This document shows, piece by piece, positions 41,172 through 49,704 of a stretch of 64,000 bases of DNA. The DNA is from Alteraurantiacibacter aquimixticola (lineage in GTDB: Bacteria > Pseudomonadota > Alphaproteobacteria > Sphingomonadales > Sphingomonadaceae), in the NCBI RefSeq assembly GCF_004965515.1, contig NZ_SSHH01000004.1, positions 62,001 to 126,000 of the forward strand. Direction: 5' to 3'. The notes beneath the pieces are model-generated. The model did not search any database and was not told the origin of the DNA. It saw nothing but the letters and a program-made list of their open reading frames with translations. Within the stretch, counting starts at the first letter, position 1. Each line of letters begins with the position of its first letter. The position numbers and the translations under genes were made by a program.

Positions 41172-43211
41172 CTACTGGCAGGCCAGGCACTCGTCGTAAT
41201 CGGTGCTTTCGCCTGCGCTCAGTTCGAACTTCTGCGCATCGGACGTATTGTCCGCTTCCACGCCGCCGGCGAAACCGGCGCGCTGCACGGACTTGGAGCG
41301 CAGGTAGTAGAGCGACTTGATACCCTTCTCCCATGCCTGGAAGTGCAGCATCATCAGGTCCCACTTGTCGACATCCGCCGGGATGAACAGGTTCAGCGAC
41401 TGCGCCTGGTCGATGAAAGGCGCGCGATCGGCCGCGAATTCGAGCAGCCAGCGCTGGTCGATCTCGAAGCTAGTCTTGAAGGTCGCCTTCTCCTCATCCG
41501 TCAGGAAGTCGAGATGCTGGACCGAGCCGCCCTTTTCGAGGATCGAGTTCCACACATTGGTGGAATTCTTGCTCTTCTTGTCGAGCAGCTTTTCCAGATA
41601 CGGGTTCTTGACGATGAAGGAGCCCGACAGCGTCTTGTGCGTATAGATATTGGCCGGGATCGGCTCGATACAGGCCGACGTGCCGCCGCAGATGATGCTG
41701 ATCGACGCGGTCGGCGCGATCGCCATCTTGCAGGAAAAGCGCTCCATCGCGCCCATTTCCTCGGCGTCCGGACACGGCCCGCGTTCCTTGGCGAGCATCA
41801 TCGATGCCTCGTTCGCCTTGGCGTTGATGTGCTTGAACATCTTCAGGTTCCACACCTTCGCCATCGGGCTTTCGAAGCCGATATTCTTCGACTGCAGGAA
41901 GGAGTGGAAGCCCATCACGCCCATGCCGACCGAACGCTCGCGCGCGGCGGAATATTTGGCGCGGGCCATCTCGTCCGGCGCGCGGTCGATATAATCCTGC
42001 AGGACGTTGTCGAGGAAGCGCATCACATCCTCGATGAACTGCTTGTCCGTATTCCACTCATCCCACTTTTCGAGGTTGAGCGAGGAGAGACAGCACACCG
42101 CCGTGCGATCGTTGCCGAGGTGGTCGATGCCGGTCGGCAGGGTGATTTCCGAGCACAGGTTCGAGGTCGAGACCTTGAGGCCCAGGTCGCGGTGATGCTT
42201 GGGCATCATCCGGTTCACCGTGTCGGAGAAGACGATATAGGGCTCACCCGTGGCAAGACGGGTTTCGACCAGCTTCTGGAACAGCGAACGGGCATTGACC
42301 TTGCCGCGCACACTACCGTCCTTGGGCGACTTGAGCTCGAACTCCCCGCCCGCGCGCACCGCTTCCATGAACTCGTCGGTCACCAGCACGCCGTGATGCA
42401 GGTTCAGCGCCTTGCGGTTGAAGTCGCCGCTGGGCTTGCGGATCTCGAGGAATTCCTCGATCTCCGGATGGTGGATGTCGATGTAGCAGGCGGCCGAGCC
42501 GCGGCGCAGCGAGCCTTGCGAAATCGCCAGCGTCAGGCTGTCCATCACGCGCACGAAGGGAATGATGCCGCTGGTCTTGCCGTTGAGGCCCACCGGCTCG
42601 CCAATGCCGCGCACATTGCCCCAATAGGTGCCGATGCCGCCGCCCTTGGAAGCGAGCCACACATTCTCGTTCCAGGTGCCGACAATGCCGTCGAGGCTGT
42701 CGGACACCGAGTTCAGGTAGCAACTGATCGGCAGGCCGCGCCCGGTGCCGCCATTCGAGAGGACGGGCGTTGCCGGCATGAACCACAGGTTGGAGATATA
42801 GTCGTACAGGCGCTGCGCATGCTCCTGATCGTCCGCATAGGCATCGGCCACGCGGGCGAAGAGGTCCTGGTAGCTCTCATTCGGCAGCAAATAGCGATCG
42901 GTCAGCGTTTCCTTGCCGAAAGCGGTCAGGTTCGCATCGCGCGCCGGATCGGTTGTAATGTCGAATCGGCGCGGGTTGACCTTCTTGGAATCGCTTTGCG
43001 GCGCAGCGGCAGCCTTGGCCGCTTCCGCCAGCGCTTCGGCGGCGGCTTCACTCACCAGGTCCTCACTGCCTGCGTCCTTCTTTTCCATACCCACTGCCTT
43101 TTCGGTCCCTGGCTTTTCGGTCCGGGCCTTCGCCGCCTTCTTTTCGGGAGCGTCCGCAACCATGTTTTCTTCCAGACCCATTGCCGCTTCGTCCGTATTC
43201 CTGAATTCCAT
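41172..43211 (-). CDS. nrdA: ribonucleoside-diphosphate reductase, alpha subunit (class Ia)
   Basis: 679 aa. Reduces ribonucleoside diphosphates with NrdB. Active-site segments: LPISCYLNSV (first redox Cys), SNLCSEITLPT (N, C and E of the catalytic triad), AVCCLSSLNL (second redox Cys) and the C-terminal relay pair DECLACQ. The first ~80 residues are a charged Ala/Lys/Glu-rich stretch (EKKAAKARTEKPGTEKAVGM) where many NrdA proteins carry an ATP-cone, so overall activity control by ATP/dATP may be absent. A 600-base region with candidate regulatory sites precedes it. Confidence 0.95.
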   Translation of the reverse strand: MEFRNTDEAAMGLEENMVADAPEKKAAKARTEKPGTEKAVGMEKKDAGSEDLVSEAAAEALAEAAKAAAAPQSDSKKVNPRRFDITTDPARDANLTAFGKETLTDRYLLPNESYQDLFARVADAYADDQEHAQRLYDYISNLWFMPATPVLSNGGTGRGLPISCYLNSVSDSLDGIVGTWNENVWLASKGGGIGTYWGNVRGIGEPVGLNGKTSGIIPFVRVMDSLTLAISQGSLRRGSAACYIDIHHPEIEEFLEIRKPSGDFNRKALNLHHGVLVTDEFMEAVRAGGEFELKSPKDGSVRGKVNARSLFQKLVETRLATGEPYIVFSDTVNRMMPKHHRDLGLKVSTSNLCSEITLPTGIDHLGNDRTAVCCLSSLNLEKWDEWNTDKQFIEDVMRFLDNVLQDYIDRAPDEMARAKYSAARERSVGMGVMGFHSFLQSKNIGFESPMAKVWNLKMFKHINAKANEASMMLAKERGPCPDAEEMGAMERFSCKMAIAPTASISIICGGTSACIEPIPANIYTHKTLSGSFIVKNPYLEKLLDKKSKNSTNVWNSILEKGGSVQHLDFLTDEEKATFKTSFEIDQRWLLEFAADRAPFIDQAQSLNLFIPADVDKWDLMMLHFQAWEKGIKSLYYLRSKSVQRAGFAGGVEADNTSDAQKFELSAGESTDYDECLACQ

Positions 43212-43812
43212 TTCGCGCCCGTCCCCGATCTAGCGTCCAACTGTCCGGCCCCTTGGCCGAACGATCCCGATGTTCCGCATGTGTTCGAATCGGCAGGCGA
43301 TGCGCCAACCTACTCAATTCCATGCGTCGGCAGGGAAAAACTTATCCCCCACCAGCACACAGCCACGGCAAAAAAGGCCCGCCCGATCGGAGTAAAAGCG
43401 CCCGCATCCAGTGCCCTGCGCCATACTACTCAAATCTAGGTCTTGTGTGTGCCCCCTGCAACCGTGCCACAACCCATAGTGAATCGGACCAATTCCGGAC
43501 GCAAGAGGGTTAAGACCTATTTACTGATTGCATTGGGTGGATTTTATCGGTGTGTCAGCCATGCAATACGCCGCGACGCGTGGTCAAAGCTTGGGTTTTG
43601 CCGAGCGCAAGCCCCAAGTTGATTCTGCGGAAAAAAATCTGTGTGTTCCACAGCCGTGAATCATTCGAATCCGTGATCGCAACAATGCTGCGCTGCGGCA
43701 CGCGTGCGGGCGCATAATGGGGGGCAAGTAGCTGCCGGGACTGGACCGGCCGGCATGCTTTCGACACTATGTAAGACGTAAAGGATCACAAGGTTCAGCG
43801 AGGAGGCAAAGC
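43212..43812. other. 600-bp intergenic region, nrdA promoter side
   Basis: No convincing gene on either strand. It must contain the nrdA promoter (minus) and the promoter of the small membrane protein (plus). An imperfect palindrome near 43428-43450 (ACTCAAATCTAGG, then TCTTGTGTG) is reminiscent of NrdR boxes, but the match is weak. Nothing else is recognisable. Confidence 0.5.
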
Positions 43813-44034
43813 ATGGTTTTTGCGTTTCTGAAGGCGATCCCCTTCGGGATCTTCCTGACCATCATTGTCTGCATGTTCATCGGCTCCGCCGGATCCACTG
43901 GCGGCTTCCTTAACATTCGCAGCTTCGACATCGCGATTCGCGAGTTCGGTCTCTATTTCGACCTTTACTGGTCCTGGATACTGTTCCTCATCGGCACCGG
44001 CCTGAGCTTCGCGATCCTGTGGATGATGGATTGA
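43813..44034 (+). CDS. small two-helix membrane protein
   Basis: 73 aa, two hydrophobic segments (IPFGIFLTIIVCMFIGSAGS and WSWILFLIGTGLSFAILWMM). Strong GAGGAGG ribosome binding site. No family recognised. DUF1801 gene follows after 10 bases. Confidence 0.75.
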   Translation: MVFAFLKAIPFGIFLTIIVCMFIGSAGSTGGFLNIRSFDIAIREFGLYFDLYWSWILFLIGTGLSFAILWMMD

Positions 44035-44044
44035 TCGCCGCACC

Positions 44045-44392
44045 ATGGCGGCCGATCCGCATGCGGCCTATTTCGCCACGCTTTCTCCGGAACTGCGCGA
44101 ACGGCTGACAGCCATCCGTTCCGAGCTGGAGGCGCGCATTCCGGGTACCGAGCGCGTCGTCGCCTACAAGATGCCGGCGCTGCGCAAGGGCCGGGTGATC
44201 GCCTATTTCGCCGCCTTCAAGCAGCATATCGGCATCTACCCGCCGGTTACCGCCCCGCCCGCGCTGGTCGCGGAACTGGCGCAGTGGCGCGGCCCCAAGG
44301 GCAACCTCTCCTTCCCTCATGCAGAACCCCTGCCGCTGGAGCTGATCGGCCGCGTGGGCGAGGCGCTGGCAGCACAATATGGACAAGGCTGA
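44045..44392 (+). CDS. DUF1801 (YdhG-like) family protein
   Basis: 115 aa matching DUF1801: HAAYFATLSPELRERLTAIR at the N-terminus, GTERVVAYKMPALRKGRVIA, then FAAFKQHIGIYPP and GPKGNLSFPHAEPLPLELI. Members have a SufE/iron-chaperone-like fold related to frataxin-like YdhG; function not established. Probably cotranscribed with the upstream membrane protein gene; ends 10 bases before the convergent nadB. Confidence 0.87.
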   Translation: MAADPHAAYFATLSPELRERLTAIRSELEARIPGTERVVAYKMPALRKGRVIAYFAAFKQHIGIYPPVTAPPALVAELAQWRGPKGNLSFPHAEPLPLELIGRVGEALAAQYGQG

Positions 44393-44402
44393 GCGCCCGC
44401 TT

Positions 44403-45989
44403 TTAAGGCACCAGCACAGTATCCGCCGGCTCCTCCGCCAGCCCCGGATAATCGAGCGTATAATGCAGCCCGCGGCTCTCATGCCGCTTGAGCGCGCTGC
44501 CGACGATCAGTTCGGCGCATTGGTGGAGGTTGCGCAGTTCGATCAGGTCGGTGGTCACGCGGAAGTGGCCGTAATAATCGTCAATCTCGCTGCCCAGCAG
44601 CTTGATCCGGTGCGCCGCGCGCTCAAGCCGCTTGGTGGTGCGCACAATGCCGACATAGTTCCACATGAAGCGGCGAATCTCGGTCCAGTTCTGCTTGATG
44701 ACCACTTCCTCGTCGGAATCGGTCACGCGGCTTTCATCCCATTCGCGCACTGAAGGCACCTCGGGCAAGCTGTCCCAGGCGGCAAGGATGTCCTGCGCCG
44801 CCGCTTCGCCGAACACGAAACATTCGAGCAGGGAGTTGGAAGCGAGGCGGTTGGCGCCGTGCAACCCGCTTTCGGTGCATTCGCCCGCCGCCCATAGCCC
44901 CGGCAGGTCGCTGCGCGCATCGAGCCCGATAACGATCCCGCCGCACGTATAATGCTGCGCGGGCACGACCGGGATCGGCTGTTTCGTCATGTCGATGCCG
45001 AGGCCCATCAGCTTTTCATGGATGGTCGGAAAGTGCCCGGTCACGAAATCTGGCTTCTGGTGGCTGATATCGAGATGGACGTAGTCGAGGCCGAAGCGCT
45101 TGATCTGATCGTCGATCGCACGGGCAACCACGTCGCGCGGGGCGAGTTCCATCCGCTCCGGGTCGTAATCGACCATGAAACGATGGCCGGTTTCGGGGTG
45201 GAGCAGATGCCCGCCCTCGCCACGCACCGCCTCGGTAATGAGGAAGTTCTTGACCTCCAGATTGTAGAGGCAGGTCGGGTGGAACTGCATCATCTCCATG
45301 TTTGAGACGCGCGCGCCTGCGCGCCAGGCCATGGCGATCCCGTCACCCGTCGCGCCGCGCGGCGCGGTGGAGAAGAGGTAGCAGCGCCCCGCACCGCCCG
45401 CCGCCATCACCGTGGCGCGCGCGACATGGGCTTCGACCTTGCCGGTCTCCTCATCCAGCGCATAGGCGCCCCACACTCGGCCGCTGCCCGAATATTTCGC
45501 CTCATGCCTGCCGGTGATGAGGTCGATGCAGCTGCGATGCGGCAGCAGGGTGATGTTGGGATTTTCCTCTGCCGCCTTCAGCAGCGCAGCCTGCACCGCC
45601 CAGCCGGTGGCATCGTGGACATGCACGATGCGGCGATGCGAATGCCCGCCCTCGCGCGTGAGGTGAAGCCCCTCGCCCTCATCGCGGTTGAAAGGCACGC
45701 CCAGCTCGCACAGCCGGTCGATCGCGGCGGGCGCACGCTCGATCACGAATTCCACCGTCTCGAGATCGTTGAGGCCGGCGCCGGCCACCATCGTGTCGCG
45801 GATATGGTCTTCGAACGTGTCGCCCGCATCGAGCACGGCGGCGATCCCGCCCTGCGCCCATGCGGTGGAGCCGCTGGTGAGCTTGCCCTTGGCCAGCACC
45901 AGCACCTTATGCTTCGTCGCCAGCGAAAGCGCGGCGGTGAGCCCGGCCGCGCCGGAACCGATAACAAGGACGTCGTGCTGCTGTGTCAT
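44403..45989 (-). CDS. nadB: L-aspartate oxidase
   Basis: FAD enzyme oxidising L-aspartate to iminoaspartate, first step of NAD synthesis. 528 aa. FAD-binding VLVIGSGAAGLTAALSLA at the N-terminus, HSHRRIVHVHDATGWAV, the active-site TEAVRGEGGHLLHPETG, QHYTCGGIVIGLDAR, and the helical C-terminus. The start at 45989 fits the family. nadA and nadC are not adjacent. Confidence 0.96.
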   Translation of the reverse strand: MTQQHDVLVIGSGAAGLTAALSLATKHKVLVLAKGKLTSGSTAWAQGGIAAVLDAGDTFEDHIRDTMVAGAGLNDLETVEFVIERAPAAIDRLCELGVPFNRDEGEGLHLTREGGHSHRRIVHVHDATGWAVQAALLKAAEENPNITLLPHRSCIDLITGRHEAKYSGSGRVWGAYALDEETGKVEAHVARATVMAAGGAGRCYLFSTAPRGATGDGIAMAWRAGARVSNMEMMQFHPTCLYNLEVKNFLITEAVRGEGGHLLHPETGHRFMVDYDPERMELAPRDVVARAIDDQIKRFGLDYVHLDISHQKPDFVTGHFPTIHEKLMGLGIDMTKQPIPVVPAQHYTCGGIVIGLDARSDLPGLWAAGECTESGLHGANRLASNSLLECFVFGEAAAQDILAAWDSLPEVPSVREWDESRVTDSDEEVVIKQNWTEIRRFMWNYVGIVRTTKRLERAAHRIKLLGSEIDDYYGHFRVTTDLIELRNLHQCAELIVGSALKRHESRGLHYTLDYPGLAEEPADTVLVP

Positions 45990-46042
45990 GCCCGCGTCAT
46001 GGCGAAGCAGGCGGCTGGCGGCAAGGTTTTCGCGTTGCGGCC

Positions 46043-46126
46043 CTAGCAAGCCGGGGCATAGGGCCACAGGGCCACTGGGGCCAGAAGCAGGAAGGCGCCC
46101 GCAAAGATCGCCAGCAATTTCGCCAT
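46043..46126 (-). CDS. 27-aa hydrophobic microprotein
   Basis: MAKLLAIFAGAFLLLAPVAL followed by WPYAPAC, one membrane helix with a C-terminal cysteine. The ATG at 46126 has GAAAGGAGC at good spacing, which is the main support. It lies between nadB and the ABC ATPase gene. Unknown function; could be a small membrane regulator. Confidence 0.45.
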   Translation of the reverse strand: MAKLLAIFAGAFLLLAPVALWPYAPAC

Positions 46127-46210
46127 GGGGCCGCTCCTTTCAGGCGGAGCGGTCTAGCCCGGTGGCGCGAGCGATTCTTCCCGGTTCTTGCGATTGCCGC
46201 AGCTAGTGCG

Positions 46211-47158
46211 TCAGGCCGCCTCGACTGCGCTGGTCAGCTGCACGAAAACGTCTTCCAGGTCCGCCTCACGGGTGGAGACATCCTCGATGGTAAAGCCCTG
46301 TTCCTGCAGGCGGGCAAGCACCTGTCCGGCGGTCATTTCCGCCTTGTCATAGGTCACCTCGATCACCCGCTCACCCACCGCCTCGCATTTGCGGAAGCGC
46401 GGGTCGGAGGGCATTTCGGCGATGTCCTTGTCCACCGTGACGGCGACGATCTTCTCACCCATCATGCCCACCAGTTCGCGCGTGGGCTTGTTGGTGATCA
46501 GCTCGCCATGATTGATGATGGCGATGCGGTCGCAAAGCTGCTCCGCCTCTTCGAGATAGTGGGTGGTGAGCACCACGGTCACGCCTTCGGCATTCAATTC
46601 GCCGACCAGCTCCCACAGCTGCTTGCGCAGTTCGACATCGACGCCCGCGGTCGGCTCGTCCAGCACGAGGATGGGCGGCGAATGGACCATGGCCTTGGCG
46701 ATCAGCAGGCGGCGCTTCATCCCGCCCGACAGCGTGCGCGCATATGCGTTGCGCTTGTCCTCCAGCCGCACTGCGCGCAGCAATTCGTCCGAGCGCCTGA
46801 GCGCCTTGGCAATGCCATACATGCCGCCCTGGTTCTCCAGCACCTCGAAAGGTGTGAAAAAGGGATCGAAGATGATCTCCTGCGGCACGATGCCGATGGA
46901 CAGCTTCGCATTGCGGCTGTCCTCGTCGATATCGTGGCCCCAGATCCGGATCGTGCCGCCGGTCTTGTTCACCGTGCCCGCCATGATGTTGATCAGCGTG
47001 GACTTGCCAGCGCCATTGGGGCCGAGCAGGCCGAACACGCCGCCTTGCGGAATGTCGAGCGAGAGGCCCTTCAGCGCCAGCTTGGGCTCTGCTCCCTTGG
47101 AGCCGGCATAGCGCTTGACGACGTCGCGGATTTCGATGGCGGGGGGTGTGTCGGACAT
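46211..47158 (-). CDS. ABC transporter ATP-binding protein
   Basis: 315-aa ATPase of the drug/Nod-type (DRA) export family. Walker A GLLGPNGAGKSTLINIM, Q-loop IVPQE, signature LSGGMKRRLLIAKAMVH, Walker B ILVLDEPTAGVD and H-loop TTHYLEEAE. A ~85-residue C-terminal domain follows. No permease gene is adjacent, so its membrane partner is elsewhere. Start uncertain by two codons (47164 or 47158). Confidence 0.92.
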   Translation of the reverse strand: MSDTPPAIEIRDVVKRYAGSKGAEPKLALKGLSLDIPQGGVFGLLGPNGAGKSTLINIMAGTVNKTGGTIRIWGHDIDEDSRNAKLSIGIVPQEIIFDPFFTPFEVLENQGGMYGIAKALRRSDELLRAVRLEDKRNAYARTLSGGMKRRLLIAKAMVHSPPILVLDEPTAGVDVELRKQLWELVGELNAEGVTVVLTTHYLEEAEQLCDRIAIINHGELITNKPTRELVGMMGEKIVAVTVDKDIAEMPSDPRFRKCEAVGERVIEVTYDKAEMTAGQVLARLQEQGFTIEDVSTREADLEDVFVQLTSAVEAA

Positions 47159-47264
47159 GGCCATGCTCTCTGGCGTGTCGCGAGGGCCGCGTAAAGCCCT
47201 CCCGACAGCCTGTGGCCCACGCGCGATATTGCCTGAATCGCACGCGCGCGATAGGGCACGCGGC

Positions 47265-47477
47265 ATGAGCGACACTCCCGAGACCACACTAGTCGAAACC
47301 GCCCGCGCCTGGTGCGATGGCGCAGGCGATATCCGCAATGGCGAAAACTTCCGCTCCGCATCGCTGGGCCATCCGCGCGTGTGGATGGAGATCGACGAGA
47401 AGGGGTATGTCGATTGCGGCTATTGCGACCGGCGTTTCGTGCTGAAGGGCGGTCCGGCGGACAGCAAGGCTGCCTGA
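47265..47477 (+). CDS. zinc-finger domain protein (NDUFS6-like)
   Basis: 70 aa with the zf-CHCC pattern: HPRVWMEIDEKGYVDCGYCD, then RRFVL. His plus three Cys-type ligands (H, C, C) match the family related to mitochondrial complex I subunit NDUFS6, common in alphaproteobacteria. Probably assists complex I assembly; inferred from family only. Confidence 0.9.
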   Translation: MSDTPETTLVETARAWCDGAGDIRNGENFRSASLGHPRVWMEIDEKGYVDCGYCDRRFVLKGGPADSKAA

Positions 47478-47525
47478 TCGCTGCGGGACGGACCGGTCAG
47501 CTTCCGTTCAGGGGTCGCATGTGAC

Positions 47526-47547
47526 ATTCTCCCATCAATGGGAGAAT
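47526..47547 (+). promoter_or_regulatory. perfect hairpin covering the ribosome binding site of the gene at 47553
   Basis: ATTCTCCCAT (47526-47535) and ATGGGAGAAT (47538-47547) are perfect 10-bp arms around a CA dinucleotide. The right arm contains GGGAGA, the ribosome binding site of the secreted protein starting at 47553, so a fold in mRNA would block translation. A dimeric regulator binding the DNA is the alternative. Confidence 0.5.
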
Positions 47548-47552
47548 ACGAG

Positions 47553-47963
47553 ATGAAGAAATTTCTGACCATTGCCGCCGCGACGACAGCCCTTGCGCTT
47601 GGCGCCACTGCGGCCCAGGCCGAAACCCGCCAGGAACGCAACGAAGCTCGCCTTGCCGAAATGATCGAAGGCCGCGTTGCGGGCGACCCGCAGAGCTGCA
47701 TCACCGCCATTCGCTCCAACCGGATCCAGGTCATTCCCTATGTCGGCGTGGTCTATGATGCGGGCGACACGATCTATGTCGCACGGGCCACCCGGCCCGA
47801 ACGCCTGCGCGATTGGGATGTGCCGATCATCGAACGCTTCGGCAGCCAGCTGTGCCGTCAGGACGTGATCCGTACCGTGGATCGCTATTCGGGCTTCACC
47901 ACCGGCGCGCTGTTCCTTGAGGACTTCGTGCCCTACACCAAGGCAGACGCAGCCAACGGCTGA
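47553..47963 (+). CDS. secreted hypothetical protein
   Basis: 136 aa with signal peptide (KKFLTIAAATTALALGATAA, cleavage after QA). The mature protein has two cysteines (DPQSCITAIR and SQLCRQDVI) and the run QVIPYVGVVYDAGDTIYVAR, a layout repeated in small secreted proteins of sphingomonads. Start at 47553 chosen for signal peptide and spacing; an ATG at 47538 lies inside the hairpin. Confidence 0.78.
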   Translation: MKKFLTIAAATTALALGATAAQAETRQERNEARLAEMIEGRVAGDPQSCITAIRSNRIQVIPYVGVVYDAGDTIYVARATRPERLRDWDVPIIERFGSQLCRQDVIRTVDRYSGFTTGALFLEDFVPYTKADAANG

Positions 47964-48064
47964 CCCGGCCACAGGCGGATTGCCAGCGTGACCAGGCGCG
48001 CCTAGTCTCCCCCCTCCAGCGGAGCCGCCAACAGAGCGGCCCGCCACGGAGCGGAGGGGATGCG

Positions 48065-48526
48065 ATGGTCCTGCGATATGCCGTTTGGTTCGTGCGCCTT
48101 GTCTATGCCGGGTGGATGATCCCGGCGGGCCTCAACCATTTCTACCAGCTTTACCCCCAGCCGCTGGGGAACGAGCCGCTGTCCATCGCGGTCTTCACCG
48201 CATTGCTCAACAGCGGGTTGTTCACGCTGGTGAAGGCGGTGGAACTGCTTGCGGGCGTGATGCTGCTGGTTGGCTGGCGCGTGCCGCTGGCGTTGATCAT
48301 GGTGCTGCCGGTCAGCTTCACCGTCTGGTACTGGGATACCGAATTGCAGGGCTGGTGGACGGCCTCCGCCGTCTATGGCTGGGCAGTGGTCGGCTGCAAC
48401 CTGGTGCTGCTCGCCGCCTATTGGGGCAGCTATCGCGACTTCTTCGCCCGTGAGGCGCAGCCGCAATGGCCCTGGCAGGCAAGCTCAAGCGAAGTTGAGG
48501 GTTCGCCGATGGAGGTGCAGGCATGA
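48065..48526 (+). CDS. DoxX-like membrane protein
   Basis: 153 aa with four hydrophobic segments (YAVWFVRLVYAGWMIPAGLN, ELLAGVMLLVGW, LALIMVLPVSFTVWYW, VVGCNLVLLAAYWGS). Resembles DoxX-family small membrane proteins by layout; no catalytic motif is evident. ATGA overlap with the next gene, which appears to be a related four-helix protein. Confidence 0.72.
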   Translation: MVLRYAVWFVRLVYAGWMIPAGLNHFYQLYPQPLGNEPLSIAVFTALLNSGLFTLVKAVELLAGVMLLVGWRVPLALIMVLPVSFTVWYWDTELQGWWTASAVYGWAVVGCNLVLLAAYWGSYRDFFAREAQPQWPWQASSSEVEGSPMEVQA

Positions 48527-49170
48527 GCATCTTTGCCTCCCTGCGCATCCTCCTGGGCGTCGTGCTGGTCGTCACCGCGCTCGACTGGTTCCTGCCCAAC
48601 CTCATGCCCTTCATGCCCGATCGCGAATGGAGCGATCCGATGGCTATACGGCTGGTCGAGGTCTTCACCGCCAGCGGCCTCCTCGCCGTTGCCAAGTTCA
48701 TCCAGCTGGCGGGCGGGGTGCTGCTGATCGTCAACCGTATGACGCCCTTTGCACTGGCGGCGGTGATGCCGGTGCATGTCTGCGCCGCCTATATCGCACT
48801 TGTACTCGAGGGCGCTCCGCTGATCGCATTCCTCGCACTCGCCGTCCTGGCCTTGAACGCGTTGCTCATGCTGGCGCATCTTCCCTATTACGCGGGCGTG
48901 CTGAAAAGCGGCGCCGATGGCGGCGGGCTTGCCGATGGCGAGGGTGCTGCTGCGGGCGAGCATTACAACAGCCTCTTCGCCAATCCCTTCGCAGGCGCTC
49001 CGGTGAAGGCCTATGCCGCCGGGATCGCGGTCTGGGCGGCGGCCATGTGGTTCTTCTGGTATATCGTGCCCTTCGCCAATGGCACGATGGGGATGATCAC
49101 GCTCGCCTATCCGGGCATCATCCTGCTGATCGGCCTCGTCATGGCCTTGCGGGGCAAGCCAGCGGCCTGA
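48523..49170 (+). CDS. DoxX-like membrane protein (paralog)
   Basis: 215 aa, about five hydrophobic segments. The N-terminal four-helix unit (LRILLGVVLVVTALDWFLPN, VAKFIQLAGGVLLIVNRM) parallels the upstream protein; a Gly/Ala-rich cytoplasmic loop (GADGGGLADGEGAAAGEH) and one or two more helices (WAAAMWFFWYIVPF, PGIILLIGLVMALRG) follow. Encoded in the same operon. Confidence 0.72.
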   Translation: MSIFASLRILLGVVLVVTALDWFLPNLMPFMPDREWSDPMAIRLVEVFTASGLLAVAKFIQLAGGVLLIVNRMTPFALAAVMPVHVCAAYIALVLEGAPLIAFLALAVLALNALLMLAHLPYYAGVLKSGADGGGLADGEGAAAGEHYNSLFANPFAGAPVKAYAAGIAVWAAAMWFFWYIVPFANGTMGMITLAYPGIILLIGLVMALRGKPAA

Positions 49171-49197
49171 GCGCTTTACCTCCCGCCTGAGCGGAGT

Positions 49198-49704
49198 ATG
49201 GGCGAAGGCATGAGCGCAGACCCCATCCTCGTCCTCACCACCGGCGGCACGATCGACAAGAACTATTTCGACGCGCTGAGTGAATACCAGATCACCGACA
49301 GCGGCATTCCCGACCTGCTGAAGGAGGCGCGCGTGGCACTGCCCTTCCGCGTGGTCGAGCTGATGCGCAAGGACAGCCTGGAACTGACCGATGCCGACCG
49401 CACCCTGATCGCCGCCGCCGTGCGCGAGGCGCCGGAGAGCCGCATCGTCATCACGCATGGAACCGACACGATGACCGAGACAGCCAAGGCGCTGGCCGAC
49501 GTGCCGGACAAGGTGATCGTGCTGACAGGCGCGCTTTCGCCTGCGCGCTTTGCCGAAACCGATGCGCCCTTCAATCTCGGCATGGCCTTCGCCGCCGCAC
49601 AGACGGCAAGCCCCGGCGTGTGGATTGCCATGAGCGGGCAGGTATTCAACGGAGTGAAGGTGAAAAAGGACCGCGCGGCGGGCCGCTTCATCCCGCTCGA
49701 CTGA
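49198..49704 (+). CDS. short asparaginase-like protein (N-terminal domain only)
   Basis: 168 aa matching the N-terminal domain of L-asparaginases: ILVLTTGGTIDKNYF carries the first catalytic threonine and ITHGTDTMTETAKAL the second, with the lysine of the triad expected near VIVLTGALSPARF. Standard enzymes are ~320-350 aa with a second domain that completes the active site of the neighbour; that domain is absent. The frame is intact, so this is likely a natural short form. A start at 49210 (MSADPI) is equally possible. Confidence 0.82.
   Translation: MGEGMSADPILVLTTGGTIDKNYFDALSEYQITDSGIPDLLKEARVALPFRVVELMRKDSLELTDADRTLIAAAVREAPESRIVITHGTDTMTETAKALADVPDKVIVLTGALSPARFAETDAPFNLGMAFAAAQTASPGVWIAMSGQVFNGVKVKKDRAAGRFIPLD

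Noticed and set aside
41145-43439. 764-aa plus-strand frame opposite nrdA
   Set aside because: Antisense shadow of nrdA caused by high GC third positions; no domain or start signal.
43555-43767. 70-aa minus-strand frame in the nrdA upstream gap
   Set aside because: No ribosome binding site, family or codon bias like the neighbours.
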